Source: Spiro-02 sp964465155
GTDB lineage: Bacteria; Spirochaetota; Spirochaetia; Sphaerochaetales; Sphaerochaetaceae
Reading direction: 5' to 3'
DNA: 64,000 nt
Assembly (NCBI GenBank): GCA_964465155.1
Contig: CAYXIH010000002.1
Span: 1-64,000 of the forward strand
This document shows, in pieces, positions 51,153 through 60,360 of the stretch (within the stretch, counting starts at the first letter, position 1; the number at the start of each line of letters is the position of its first letter). Made by a program: the position numbers and the translations under genes. The notes beneath the pieces were generated by a model. It had not been told where the DNA came from, ran no database searches, and saw only the letters and a program-made list of their open reading frames with translations.

Positions 51153-51928
51153 CAAAACGGATCATACCATGTCTGGACGTGCGTGACGGACGTACTGTGA
51201 AAGGGGTGAACTTCGTCAACCTGCGGGACGCGGGGGACGCTGTGGAACTTGCCCAGGCCTATAGCATGCTGGGTGCCGACGAACTGACGTTCTTGGATAT
51301 CACCGCCACGGTAGAGAACCGCAGCACGTTCTCGGCCTTGGTGCGGAGGATAGCCGATGCGATCAACATCCCCTTCACCGTGGGTGGTGGCATCCGCACC
51401 ATTGCCGACGTGGGGGTGCTGTTGGATGCGGGGGCCGACAAGATCTCCATCAACAGCGAAGCGGTGCGCAATCCCTCTGTGATCGGGCAACTGGCTGGCC
51501 GCTTTGGCTCGCAGTGCGTGGTATGTGCGATCGATGCACGGCGCAATCCCGCCTTCGATGCTGACGGGCAGGAGGGCTGGGAGGTGTATGTCCATGGTGG
51601 GCGTACACCTACGGGCATCGATGCTTTTTCGTGGGCGAGAGAGGTCCAAGAGCGTGGGGCAGGCGAATTGTTGGTGACTTCTATGGACCATGATGGGACA
51701 AAACAAGGTTTTGCAGTTGACTTGACCCGTCGTATCAGTGATATTGTTTGTATTCCCGTGATAGCAAGTGGTGGGGCGGGAACCATGGAACATTTTGAAG
51801 ATGTATTCAAGAACGGACAAGCTGATGCAGCATTGGCCGCTTCCATGTTTCATTTCCACCAGATTGATATTCCGGACTTGAAGGACTTCTTGAGTGAGCA
51901 CGGTGTCTGTGTTCGCAGGAGTCGGTAG
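51146..51928 (+). CDS. hisF: Imidazole glycerol phosphate synthase, cyclase subunit
   Basis: 260 residues. PCLDVRDGRTVKGVNF (Asp11), ELTFLDITAT, PFTVGGGIRTIADV, CAIDARRNP (Asp130 region), ELLVTSMDHDGTKQGF and VIASGGAGTMEHF are the usual barrel blocks. With HisH it forms imidazole glycerol phosphate and AICAR. From about 51,690 to the stop codon the codon choice becomes visibly AT-richer than in the rest of the operon, though the protein stays a good HisF. Confidence 0.96.
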   Translation: MLAKRIIPCLDVRDGRTVKGVNFVNLRDAGDAVELAQAYSMLGADELTFLDITATVENRSTFSALVRRIADAINIPFTVGGGIRTIADVGVLLDAGADKISINSEAVRNPSVIGQLAGRFGSQCVVCAIDARRNPAFDADGQEGWEVYVHGGRTPTGIDAFSWAREVQERGAGELLVTSMDHDGTKQGFAVDLTRRISDIVCIPVIASGGAGTMEHFEDVFKNGQADAALAASMFHFHQIDIPDLKDFLSEHGVCVRRSR

Positions 51929-51940
51929 GAGTTGTTGTCT

Positions 51941-52549
51941 ATGCCTATTGATTTTGCCAAAGGGAACGGCTTGGTGCCCGCTATCGTACAGGATGCCGTG
52001 ACGCGGCGCGTCCTGATGCTTGGCTACATGAATGAAGAAGCACTGTACATCACCAAGGAGCGTGGCTTGGTCACCTTCTGGTCCCGCTCGAAGGGTCGCA
52101 TCTGGACCAAGGGGGAAACCAGCGGCAACTACCTGCAGGTCCGTGAAATCCTCGAGGATTGTGATGGCGATACCCTGCTGGTCAAGGCTATCCCGTCGGG
52201 GCCCGTCTGCCACACAGGTGCTGATACCTGTTTCGACGAGCACAACGACCCTGCCGAGATCTCATCATCGGAATTCCTGTTCTACTTGGAGCAGGTCATC
52301 TCCGACCGCAGGGAATATCCTGTGGAAGGATCCTATACCAACCACCTGTTCAGCCGTGGGCTGAACAAGATTGCCCAGAAGGTTGGCGAGGAGGCCGTCG
52401 AGCTGATCATTGAGAGCAAGGACGACAACAAATCGTTGTTCCTGGGAGAGAGCGCCGACTTGATGTACCACTTCCTGGTCCTCCTGGCCCAGAAGAACGT
52501 CAAGCTTTCGGAAGTGGTGGATGTCCTCAAAGGACGCCACAGCAGATAA
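51941..52549 (+). CDS. hisI: Bifunctional phosphoribosyl-AMP cyclohydrolase / phosphoribosyl-ATP pyrophosphatase
   Basis: 202 residues, HisI-HisE fusion. The cyclohydrolase part (1-110) has MLGYMNEEALYITKERG, FWSRSKGRIWTKGETSGN and DCDGDTLLVK with CHTGADTCF, the zinc and magnesium ligands. The pyrophosphatase part (about 115-202) has QKVGEEAVELIIESKD and ESADLMYHFLVLL. Start at 51941 with AGGAG 9 bases ahead. Last gene of the operon; a terminator follows. Confidence 0.96.
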   Translation: MPIDFAKGNGLVPAIVQDAVTRRVLMLGYMNEEALYITKERGLVTFWSRSKGRIWTKGETSGNYLQVREILEDCDGDTLLVKAIPSGPVCHTGADTCFDEHNDPAEISSSEFLFYLEQVISDRREYPVEGSYTNHLFSRGLNKIAQKVGEEAVELIIESKDDNKSLFLGESADLMYHFLVLLAQKNVKLSEVVDVLKGRHSR

Positions 52550-52576
52550 CCCCGCTGCACGTAGGCGGAGAGTCGG

Positions 52577-52608
52577 AAAAGCGGATGGCATGGTCGCCAT
52601 TCGCTTTT
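52577..52608 (+). terminator. Terminator of the his operon
   Basis: A 13-bp stem (52577-52589 with 52596-52608, one G-T pair) with loop ATGGTC, ending in CTTTTC. It starts 27 bp after the hisI stop codon. Confidence 0.8.
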
Positions 52609-52629
52609 CTGTCTTATGAGGATACGTAT

Positions 52630-53622
52630 ATGGAAACTACGGCACAAGAACTTGACCGGCAACGCAAGGAACACGAGAAGCAGATGTCCCGGCTGACGAT
52701 GCGCGCGGCAATCGTATCGGTGATCGGCAATATCCTGCTTGCGGTGGTAAAGCTCCTTGCAGGTATCATCGGACACTCATCGGCGATGATATCGGACGCA
52801 GTGAACTCCTCCAGCGATGTGGTGAGCACCTTCGTCGTGATGGGCGGGGTTGCAGCATCGGACAAGGGGGCAGACACCCAGCATCAGTACGGGCATGACA
52901 AGATCGAGTGCCTGGTGTCGCTGTTCCTGGCCGTGGCGATCCTCGCCACGGGTGTGATGATCGGCTACAGCGGGGTGAAGAAGATTATCAATCCGGAGAC
53001 CATCCTGATCCCGACTCTCTTCCCCCTGATCGTTGCAGTCGCAACGATGGTCGTGAAGGAGGGGCTGTACCAATACACCATCCGTGTCAGCCGCAAGACT
53101 GGCTCCACCTCCCTCAAGGCGACTGCCTGGGACCACCGCTCCGATGTGCTGTCAGCACTGGGCGCATTCATTGGTATCGCAGGTGCACGACTTGGGCTCC
53201 CGATACTCGACCCCATTGCCTCGATCCTCATCTGCCTGCTCATCGTGAAGGTCTCGGTCGACATCTTCCGCACGGCTGTGAATGTGTTGCTGGACTCGTC
53301 GGTGGACAAGGAGACCCAGCAGGAGCTGGAGCAAGCCATCCACAGCGTGCAGGGCGTCAAGGCGATCGACATGATGAAGACCAGGATCACCGGGGCAAAG
53401 TTCTATGTGGAGGTCGAGATCCGCTGCTGCCGCTATCTTCCGCTGTACGCCTCCCACCAGGTTGCCGATACGGTCCACGACACGCTGGAGCAACAGTTCC
53501 TCAATGCCAAGCACGTGGTCGTACACGTCAATCCCTGTGACGGTGACGAGCCCTTCTGCAACCCCGAAGACCGTGCTCGGATCCTCCACGAGGAGGAGCT
53601 GCAGCTTCCCGTCCAGGAATAA
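52630..53622 (+). CDS. Cation diffusion facilitator family efflux protein
   Basis: 330 residues. Six membrane helices (about 30-215) are followed by a cytoplasmic domain. Metal-site motifs: SAMISDAVNSSSDV (Asp pair in helix 2), HQYGHDKIECLVSL, and DHRSDVLSALGA (HxxxD in helix 5). The C-terminal domain ends with VVVHVNPCDGDEPF, an alpha-beta metal-sensing fold. It exports Zn2+, Mn2+ or Fe2+ with proton exchange; the metal cannot be told from sequence. GAGG precedes the ATG at 52630. Immediately downstream of the his terminator. Confidence 0.92.
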   Translation: METTAQELDRQRKEHEKQMSRLTMRAAIVSVIGNILLAVVKLLAGIIGHSSAMISDAVNSSSDVVSTFVVMGGVAASDKGADTQHQYGHDKIECLVSLFLAVAILATGVMIGYSGVKKIINPETILIPTLFPLIVAVATMVVKEGLYQYTIRVSRKTGSTSLKATAWDHRSDVLSALGAFIGIAGARLGLPILDPIASILICLLIVKVSVDIFRTAVNVLLDSSVDKETQQELEQAIHSVQGVKAIDMMKTRITGAKFYVEVEIRCCRYLPLYASHQVADTVHDTLEQQFLNAKHVVVHVNPCDGDEPFCNPEDRARILHEEELQLPVQE

Positions 53623-53701
53623 CGACATCCATTTCCCCAAGAACAGTTTGTTTGTATGTTTCCCATGACGGTCGGCATCAGACGGCCGAAAGGAAATGAC
53701 A

Positions 53702-55201
53702 ATGAACAAACATCTGTGCATGGTGCTGGTGCTTGCTAGCACCTTGTTGGGAGCCATGTCCTGCAGCATGGGTTCCAATGGTCCGGATATCAAGGCTCCA
53801 GAGGTGCATGCGGGCAATTCGTTCGCATACTTCCTCCAAGAAGACGGGACCGTCCTTGCCACCGGCAACAATACCACCGGTGCACTGGGGATCGGGACCA
53901 CCGTCAATGCGACAGTACCCACCGCAGTACTCCTTACCGATGGGACCACACCCCTATCGGGAGTTGCTTCGATGGTCACCACCAACATCCAAAGCACGTG
54001 GTTCCTGATGCAGGACGGGACGGTCAAGGCTGTCGGTGCAAATAGCTTTGGACAGCTGGGTGTCGGTACGACTGACCAGTATGTCACCAAGGCAACCCCC
54101 GTCGTCCTTCCCACCGGTGTATCGGTGGAGTCGGTCGTCAGCGATGGGCAAACGACATGCTTCATCACCACCACTGGTGCAGTCTATGCGACAGGGAAAA
54201 ACCTCCAGGGTCAGCTGGGGGACGGCACCATCATCGATGCCCACACACCCAAGCTAGTACCAACAGTGACCAACATAGATGATGTCGTGCTGGCTGATGC
54301 TTCCACGTTCTTCATTGCATCGGATGGCAAGCTGTGGGCGTGTGGCAACAACGCGTTCGGTCAGCTGGGTCTTGGTTTGGCCGAGTCAATCGTCCTGACT
54401 CCCTCTTTGGTGGGTATCAGCTTGGTGGATGATGTGGTGGTGTCAAGCTACTACTACCAAGGGACAGAGCAACGGGTATCTACCTACATCCTCACCTCTG
54501 GCCATGCACTGTATGTCTGCGGTGACAACCAGTACGGCCAGCTGGGCAATGGGCTGACGACCACGTTGCCACTGGCACAGCGAGTCTTTTCCGACAAGCT
54601 GGTCGAGCATGTATATGCCTACGACGGCTGTGCCTATTTCCTGACGACTGGCGGTGAGGTATGGTCGGTAGGCAAGAACTTCAACACCAGCTTGGGGTAC
54701 ACTACTTCGGATACATATTCTGCAACAGTCACCAAGATTCTTTCTGGGGTGGACTCGATGAGCATCACCGAAGTGGGCCCCATGTTCCTGAAGGAAGACG
54801 ATACCCTGTGGGCATGTGGTGCCAACACCAATGGACAGCTGGGCATTGATGCAAATACAAACCAGGTACCTGTCCAGGTGATGACGGGCATCGAGAAGGT
54901 GATCACGGACACTGCGTATCACGTGACGTTCATCCTCACCAACGGAGATACGCTCTACAGCTGCGGCAAGGACTCATATGGTGAACTGGGACTGGGTGGC
55001 TCCAATGGCACCGTATATGTACCCTATGAAGTCATGACTGGCGTAGACCATGTTGTGATTGCCCGCAATGCGACCTACTACGTGAGGGAAGATGGATATG
55101 TCCTTGCCAGTGGCCTCAACGCCAACGGGCAGCTGGGAATTGGAAGCAGCCTGCTGGGAAACATCTCCAGCCCGACGCTCCTTGACCTTCCCAACCAATA
55201 A
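53702..55201 (+). CDS. RCC1-repeat (beta-propeller) lipoprotein
   Basis: 499 residues. Lipobox AMSC (Cys21). About nine RCC1-type repeats follow, each with a core such as ATGNNTTGALGIG, AVGANSFGQLGVG, ATGKNLQGQLGDG, ACGNNAFGQLGLG, VCGDNQYGQLGNG and ACGANTNGQLGID. This predicts a propeller of seven or more blades. AAAGGAA is 8 bases from the ATG at 53702; the ATG at 53696 is too close. Probably exposed on the envelope, binding partner unknown. Followed by a strong bidirectional terminator. Confidence 0.88.
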   Translation: MNKHLCMVLVLASTLLGAMSCSMGSNGPDIKAPEVHAGNSFAYFLQEDGTVLATGNNTTGALGIGTTVNATVPTAVLLTDGTTPLSGVASMVTTNIQSTWFLMQDGTVKAVGANSFGQLGVGTTDQYVTKATPVVLPTGVSVESVVSDGQTTCFITTTGAVYATGKNLQGQLGDGTIIDAHTPKLVPTVTNIDDVVLADASTFFIASDGKLWACGNNAFGQLGLGLAESIVLTPSLVGISLVDDVVVSSYYYQGTEQRVSTYILTSGHALYVCGDNQYGQLGNGLTTTLPLAQRVFSDKLVEHVYAYDGCAYFLTTGGEVWSVGKNFNTSLGYTTSDTYSATVTKILSGVDSMSITEVGPMFLKEDDTLWACGANTNGQLGIDANTNQVPVQVMTGIEKVITDTAYHVTFILTNGDTLYSCGKDSYGELGLGGSNGTVYVPYEVMTGVDHVVIARNATYYVREDGYVLASGLNANGQLGIGSSLLGNISSPTLLDLPNQ

Positions 55202-55216
55202 ATCGGATACCAAAAC

Positions 55217-55247
55217 GAAGCCCCCGGATGATGTGTCCGGGGGCTTC
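55217..55247. terminator. Strong bidirectional terminator
   Basis: A perfect 12-bp GC-rich stem (55217-55228 with 55236-55247) with a 7-base loop between the convergent genes ending at 55201 and 55268. Confidence 0.8.
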
Positions 55248-55267
55248 TCTGTACATGGTTGCAAGTA

Positions 55268-56443
55268 TTATTTCACGAGCATCGTGTAGGACTGGCTCCA
55301 GCTATGGTTGTCAGCATCGGTAAGGGTGAAGGTCACTGGTACCTGTGTCCCGGAAGCAGTGCCGTCCTTGACCAGCATCTTGAAGCCGGTGATCGAATAG
55401 GTATTGCCTGCGGCAAGGGTCCCGACTGTCAGTGTGCCATCGATGACTGTTGCATCGGCGGAGGTCGTCGTCATGGTAGCCTTCAGCCCGGTGAGGTCCT
55501 GGGTGCCGTTGTTGGTCACGTAGAAGCCCATGTTGAGCTGGGTATTGGCCGGAATGGCCTGTGCATCGTAGTACTGGACTAGCAGCTCGATGATCGAGGC
55601 ATTCTCCCACATGGCATCGAACGCGGCTCCTTTGCCTACGACCGTGTAGCTGGTGGTGTCAGCGGGAAGGACTTTCCCGGTGATGATGTTCTTCCAGCCC
55701 ATGAAGTAGTAGCTCTGGTTGGGAGCCTTGAGGGTAGGAACGTCCACTGCCTGTCCATCGGTGACATTGTCATATGTGCGGTTGGTCAAGGTCACTGCAT
55801 CGTCGAACACCACGAACGGCTTCCACTGTGCATAGAAGGTGTGGTTGGTCAGGGGCATCGGGATCGTCTCACCACTCTTGTAGGTCAGCTCGTTGGGGGT
55901 CAATCCCCAGCCAAGGAGCTCGCCATTGAGGTATGAGCTGTCGACGGTTGCGTCATGGACGGGAAGCATGATATCAGAGCCGGGCATCGTGGTGAGGTTC
56001 ACTGCATAGGTGAACGCAAAGCCATCGCCTGCCACCGAGTAGTCCAGCGTCAGTGTCGGAGCATAGTACGTGCTGTTCTTGTAGAGCCACTGGGCATTGT
56101 CGGTCCTATGGGGCTCGTCTTCTGCAAGGATTGCCTTGAGCAATGCCTGGGACTCGGGCATCGTCATGTAGTAGGAGCCCAAGGTGTCGAGCTTGGAATA
56201 GGCATCGTAGTACTTGAGCATGTCGTTGGCACGGAACGCTGTCTTGAGCTCGGCCTTTGCGATATCGGTCTCAAACTTCACTTTCTCATTCAGTTCGTCA
56301 AACGTACTGATCGCCTTGTCGACGTTGCCCTGCCGGGCATCCAGCGAGAAGGTCTCGTACAATTGTGCCGCGTCTGCTGCGAACACGGTGGTCATGGCCA
56401 TGGCCATGATGAGCACACATGCTATGATGGATCTCTTCTTCAT
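55268..56443 (-). CDS. Secreted protein with Listeria-Bacteroides-type repeats
   Basis: 391 residues. Signal peptide MKKRSIIACVLIMAMAMTTV, cleavage near FAADA. A helical N-terminal part (about 25-120) is followed by two InlB B-repeat-like units with ELLGWGLTPNELTYKSGETI...FYAQWK and FMGWKNIITGKVLPADTTSY...FDAMWE. A C-terminal domain of Ig/CARDB type (NTQLNMGFYVTNNGTQDLTG) follows. It is probably an extracellular adhesin-like or binding protein. The ATG at 56443 follows GGAG. No operon partner. Confidence 0.72.
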   Translation of the reverse strand: MKKRSIIACVLIMAMAMTTVFAADAAQLYETFSLDARQGNVDKAISTFDELNEKVKFETDIAKAELKTAFRANDMLKYYDAYSKLDTLGSYYMTMPESQALLKAILAEDEPHRTDNAQWLYKNSTYYAPTLTLDYSVAGDGFAFTYAVNLTTMPGSDIMLPVHDATVDSSYLNGELLGWGLTPNELTYKSGETIPMPLTNHTFYAQWKPFVVFDDAVTLTNRTYDNVTDGQAVDVPTLKAPNQSYYFMGWKNIITGKVLPADTTSYTVVGKGAAFDAMWENASIIELLVQYYDAQAIPANTQLNMGFYVTNNGTQDLTGLKATMTTTSADATVIDGTLTVGTLAAGNTYSITGFKMLVKDGTASGTQVPVTFTLTDADNHSWSQSYTMLVK

Positions 56444-56598
56444 ATCATTTCTCCTTCGATAGGGGCATGCACCCCTATCTTGGATATACTCACACCGAAT
56501 TCAAACGACAAGTTTCAGTTGTCATACCAATTGATTGCATTGGTTGCAATTATTGACAAATTTGGGCGTATGTCAAATATAGGAATTGATTCCTTTCT

Positions 56599-57300
56599 TC
56601 ATGCAAGTTGCCCCGACTCCATCAGGGAGATGAAATGGGTGTCGTCGAATACCACATGGTCCAGCAGCTTGATCCCGATGATCTCGGATGCCGTGATCAG
56701 GCGTTTGGTGACGATGACATCCTCCTCGCTGGGGTCAAGGTTGCCTGAAGGGTGGTTGTGGGCCACGATGACGGCCGTTGCCCGTTCCGCCACAGCTGGG
56801 GAGAAAACTTCCCTGGGGTGCACCAGCGTCCTGTTGACCAGTCCCACCGAGACCACGGTGGTGGTGATGACCTCATGTGCCCCGTTGAGCGAGATGCTGA
56901 TGAAGTGCTCCTGCTGGCGGGTGCCATAGTGCTGGATCAGCGGAAAGACATCCTCCGGGGTGGTGATCTGCCGTTTGCGCGTCACGTTCAGCCTCCTGCC
57001 TATCTCAAGGGCTGCGCTGATGATGGAGGCCTTGGCGAATCCCAGCCCCTTGATCGTGCACAGGTCCCGTGCGTTGATAGGCTGGCTCCCATGGGCATCC
57101 AGGTACCCAAGCAGCTCGTTGGCCAAGAGGGAGACAGGTTTTTCCTTGGACCCGCTGCCCAGCAGCAACGTCATGAGCTCCAAGTCCGTGAGGGCACCGG
57201 GGCCCAAGGTCATGATCCGCTCACGGGGGCGGTGTTCGGCTGGCAGTTCCTTGATATCCAAGGGGAGGGAGGGTGTCATGGAGTATTTCATGCATGGCAC
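56599..57300 (-). CDS. radC: RadC-family JAB/MPN protein
   Basis: 233 residues. An N-terminal helix-hairpin-helix (IKELPAEHRPRERI, LGPGALTDLEL, TIKGLGFAKASII) is followed by the JAMM metal motif VAHNHPSGNLDPSEED. Despite the name, a role in DNA repair is unproven. Several in-frame ATGs exist (57300, 57291, 57279), none with a good ribosome-binding site, so the start is uncertain by up to seven residues. Confidence 0.92.
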   Translation of the reverse strand: MPCMKYSMTPSLPLDIKELPAEHRPRERIMTLGPGALTDLELMTLLLGSGSKEKPVSLLANELLGYLDAHGSQPINARDLCTIKGLGFAKASIISAALEIGRRLNVTRKRQITTPEDVFPLIQHYGTRQQEHFISISLNGAHEVITTTVVSVGLVNRTLVHPREVFSPAVAERATAVIVAHNHPSGNLDPSEEDVIVTKRLITASEIIGIKLLDHVVFDDTHFISLMESGQLA

Positions 57301-57508
57301 TGGAGGAAAACTGGGCCGGTGATTCAGAGCAGGTGGTTTCCATGAGGCCGAGAGAGCACAACTGATTCTTGAACATCATACCTTTGGAATCCACGCTGCC
57401 CCAATCATATCGGTGAGATTGGTGCTTTGTAGGTGTCACTGTTACTTTTGAAGATGCATTGCTGGTATTCTCTTTTCCTATGGTAGAATAACGGAAAGGA
57501 AGGTATCT

Positions 57509-58471
57509 ATGCATATTCCCCAAGCACTGTATTCATCAATGCGTTTTGTTTTCCTGTACGCTGATTACTATGAATTTCGCAAAGGGTGGATTTATCCACA
57601 GACACCTACCCCCTATTGTCTGCTCAGATACATAACAGAAGGCAGTGCCATATTTGAAATTGCAGGAGAGGAAATACCCGTCCATGCCGGGGATATCGTA
57701 TATATTCCTGAGGGGGCCCATCTGAAATGCTACTCAGATGATGACCTGATCAGTTTCTACAGCATACGGTTCATGAATACCCTACGTCTTGAAAATACAG
57801 ATTTCCTGTTGGACTTCTTCTCACTGCCGCTTGTCTCAAGGCAGGTACCGGAAATCGTGTATACGTATTTCAAGGAACTGTATGTCAGTGCTCGTTCTTC
57901 AGGTATAGATAGGCTATTCTTGGTCAGAGGCTATTTGGAATTGATTATCGGAGCACTGGTTGCCCATGCAAACCCAAAAGAATCAAAGGAAGGGATCTCT
58001 ACGGGAGACTACGAGGCGATGAGTCTGAGTAGTATCATGGAACGGGAGTATATTTCAAATTCTCGATCGCAAGGCGTTGTGAATGATCCCAGGGTCCAAA
58101 TTGCAACAAACTATATCATTGCCAATCCAACTACTAGGTTCAATGAATCGTATCTCTGCCGACTGGCAGGGTTAAGCCAGGCGTCCATACGGCGGTTGTT
58201 CAAGAAACAAACAGGAAAAAGTCCGAGTGAGTTTGCAAAGGAACTCAAGATGATTGCTGCTGCGAGGCTGCTTCTGACTACAAGCTGCCCGATTGCAACG
58301 TTGTCGACAGAGCTTGGATTTGAAGACCCGAATTATTTCTCACGTGCTTTCAAGAAAGTGTTCGGAGTCTCTCCCAAACATTATCGTATGACAGCCCATA
58401 CTTCGGGAATTGAGCATTCAATCAGCAAAAGTGCGATTGATCGGAAAGGCCAGCTTGTAGAGGAAGAATAA
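57509..58471 (+). CDS. AraC-family transcriptional regulator
   Basis: 320 residues. N-terminal cupin-like sensor (about 20-110: CLLRYITEGSAIFEIAGEEI and AGDIVYIPEGAHLKCYSDDD) and C-terminal double helix-turn-helix (about 195-300: NESYLCRLAGLSQASIRRLF, ATLSTELGFEDPNYFSRAFKK). AAGGAAGG lies just before the ATG. It precedes the ABC transporter cluster on the same strand and probably activates it in response to the imported sugar or a breakdown product. AT-richer codons than the upstream part of the window, like the rest of the cluster. Confidence 0.92.
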   Translation: MHIPQALYSSMRFVFLYADYYEFRKGWIYPQTPTPYCLLRYITEGSAIFEIAGEEIPVHAGDIVYIPEGAHLKCYSDDDLISFYSIRFMNTLRLENTDFLLDFFSLPLVSRQVPEIVYTYFKELYVSARSSGIDRLFLVRGYLELIIGALVAHANPKESKEGISTGDYEAMSLSSIMEREYISNSRSQGVVNDPRVQIATNYIIANPTTRFNESYLCRLAGLSQASIRRLFKKQTGKSPSEFAKELKMIAAARLLLTTSCPIATLSTELGFEDPNYFSRAFKKVFGVSPKHYRMTAHTSGIEHSISKSAIDRKGQLVEEE

Positions 58472-58999
58472 CAGGCATTAATTGAAAAACCCGTAAATAT
58501 TTAAAAAATATGAGCGATTAGTGCTAGTTTGTACCTTGTTTTATCTTGTATGTGGGATTTTTCCGTAGGTACTCTAATACCCGAGAGTACCTCAAAACGT
58601 TTACAGAAAACAAAAGGAACCCCGGTGGATTCCATCACGAACAGCGAGGCATCGCTTACCTGGGTGGAAGCGATGAAGAAAGAGAAGCCGTCGTGGACGA
58701 AAGGGAGCGAACACGGGCTTTGGACTCCTTGCGTTCCCAGAACACAGAATGTGGCCGACTCGCTGGCGATATCCCATGCGACGATGGACATGCGAACACC
58801 TTCTGTGGGTGAGAAAGTGGATCCCGTTTTCCAGTCTCCCGCTCGATGGCTTGATCAACCAATAGGGAAATTCTGGACCGAGGACAGACTCCTTCTGAAG
58901 TTCAAGGACTGAATGAACATAAGGTGCTCTGTCCCGGAATTGTATCATCAAAAATCGATTACCTATCGTAAGCATAGGATCAATGAAAAGGAGAGTTAT
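58472..58999. other. 528-bp region between araC-type and binding-protein genes
   Basis: Apart from the transposase relic (58610-58791) I see no gene. An AAAAGGAGAG ribosome-binding site is found at the right end for the binding-protein gene. Short plus-strand frames here are weak and are shadows of the relic. Confidence 0.5.
58610..58791 (-). pseudogene. IS110-family transposase remnant (N-terminal fragment)
   Basis: On the minus strand from 58791: MSIVAWDIASESATFCVLG, then a segment with FVHDGFSFFIAST and LFVMESTGVPF. This has the arrangement of the N-terminal DEDD nuclease domain of IS110 transposases (G-I-D-hydrophobic-A start, later E.TG). The Asp of WDIA is retained. The frame breaks off after about 60 residues, and the C-terminal Tnp_IS110 domain is absent. 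The AraC gene and the binding-protein gene flank it, so only a relic remains. IS110 elements lack long terminal repeats, so the ends cannot be defined. Not functional. Confidence 0.65.
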
Positions 59000-60337
59000 A
59001 TGAAAAAGTACATCGGAATACTGGTATTGCTGGTTTTTGTCCTCCTGTCTCCAGTTTTTGCTGCGGGAAGCAAGGAAGCAGTACCACAAGCCGCAACCGG
59101 AGAGTTGGCAGGGGAAATCACCATTTGGCATTCATTCACCCAGGGTGGTCGTCTTGAGAGTATACAAAACACTGCAACTGCATTCATGAAGTTGCATCCA
59201 AAAGTAAAGATTACCATCCAAACATTCTCTTGGAGTGATTTCTATACAAAATGGACAACAGGTTTTTCCTCCCGCAATCTTCCTGATATGAGCACTGCGC
59301 TGCCCAACCATGTAGTAGAGATGATTGATGTAGATGCAATCATTCCTCTTGATGGTCTGGTAGATTCCATGGGAAGAGAACGGTTTGCAAAGGCTCCCCT
59401 GATAGAAATGACCAAGAATGGGAACCTCTATGCAATCCCTCTCTATTCACATGCTCAGGTAATGTGGTATCGCACGGACTTGTTGGAGAGATACAACCTG
59501 TCAGTACCGACAACCTGGGACGAATTCTATACTGCAGCAGAGACAATCACCAAAGGTGAGGGTGGTGCAGTGTATGGAACCTCATTCCCCTTTGGCCCAA
59601 ATGACATGATGGGAACCCGCTGGTTGAACTTCTATGTGCGAAGTGCGGGTGAAACCCTGCTTACAGAAGACGGGAAGGCCAATCTCACCAGCAAAGCTGC
59701 CTTGGATGGAATCAACTATTGGGTGAAGATCTATCAGAACATCTCCCCAAAAGATTCAATCAACTACAACGTGCTCGACCAGGCTACTTTGTTCTACCAG
59801 GGGAAAACTGCATTCGATTTCAATAGTGGATTCCATATTGGTGGCGTACGAACAAACAGCCCTGATTTGCTTGGCTCTATCGATTCGGCACCCATCCCTG
59901 CTGTCTCCAGTGCAACTGCGAAGGCTGGGTATGAGACCTCCAATATCCCCATGGTGATTTGGAAGAATTCCAAACATCCGGAGATTTGTGAAGCGTTCAT
60001 CAAGTACCTCTATGAGCCTGAGAACTATGTCCCGTTCCTGCTGTCCGTCCCTGTGGGCATGCTTCCGGCATTGCCTGAGATTGCGAAGGATCCTGCCATG
60101 CTCAATGATCCAACTGTTGTCCAGTTTGCTAATTCCCTCAATGTCATCAGTGACGCCGTGGGAGCTGGAACTGCAATTGGTATGGAGAATGGTCCACGTC
60201 CTGAAGCCGGCTTGCTAACCAGCCAAGGGGTGATCGAGACAATGTTCCAGAATATCATCGTCAAGGGTATCCCTGTTGAAACTGCTGCCAGGGATGCTGA
60301 AAAGAAGCTGAACGAATTGTTCAAGACGGTGCAATGA
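59000..60337 (+). CDS. ABC transporter sugar-binding protein
   Basis: 445 residues, family 1 extracellular solute-binding protein. Signal peptide MKKYIGILVLLVFVLLSPVF, then AAGSKEAVPQ. Mature part begins GEITIWHSFTQGGRLESIQNT, with ITIQTFSWSDFYTKWTTGFSS and PLYSHAQVMWYRTDLLERY (hinge region). The frame extends to 58913, but AAAAGGAG before 59000 and the signal peptide fix the start. It delivers an oligosaccharide or sugar to the two permeases that follow. The ATPase is not in the cluster and is presumably a shared one elsewhere. Confidence 0.93.
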   Translation: MKKYIGILVLLVFVLLSPVFAAGSKEAVPQAATGELAGEITIWHSFTQGGRLESIQNTATAFMKLHPKVKITIQTFSWSDFYTKWTTGFSSRNLPDMSTALPNHVVEMIDVDAIIPLDGLVDSMGRERFAKAPLIEMTKNGNLYAIPLYSHAQVMWYRTDLLERYNLSVPTTWDEFYTAAETITKGEGGAVYGTSFPFGPNDMMGTRWLNFYVRSAGETLLTEDGKANLTSKAALDGINYWVKIYQNISPKDSINYNVLDQATLFYQGKTAFDFNSGFHIGGVRTNSPDLLGSIDSAPIPAVSSATAKAGYETSNIPMVIWKNSKHPEICEAFIKYLYEPENYVPFLLSVPVGMLPALPEIAKDPAMLNDPTVVQFANSLNVISDAVGAGTAIGMENGPRPEAGLLTSQGVIETMFQNIIVKGIPVETAARDAEKKLNELFKTVQ

Positions 60338-60360
60338 CTGCAGATCTGATTTTACTTGCT

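Noticed and set aside
58546..58912. Short plus-strand frames between the AraC gene and the binding-protein gene
   Set aside because: They are antisense to the transposase relic and show no homology.
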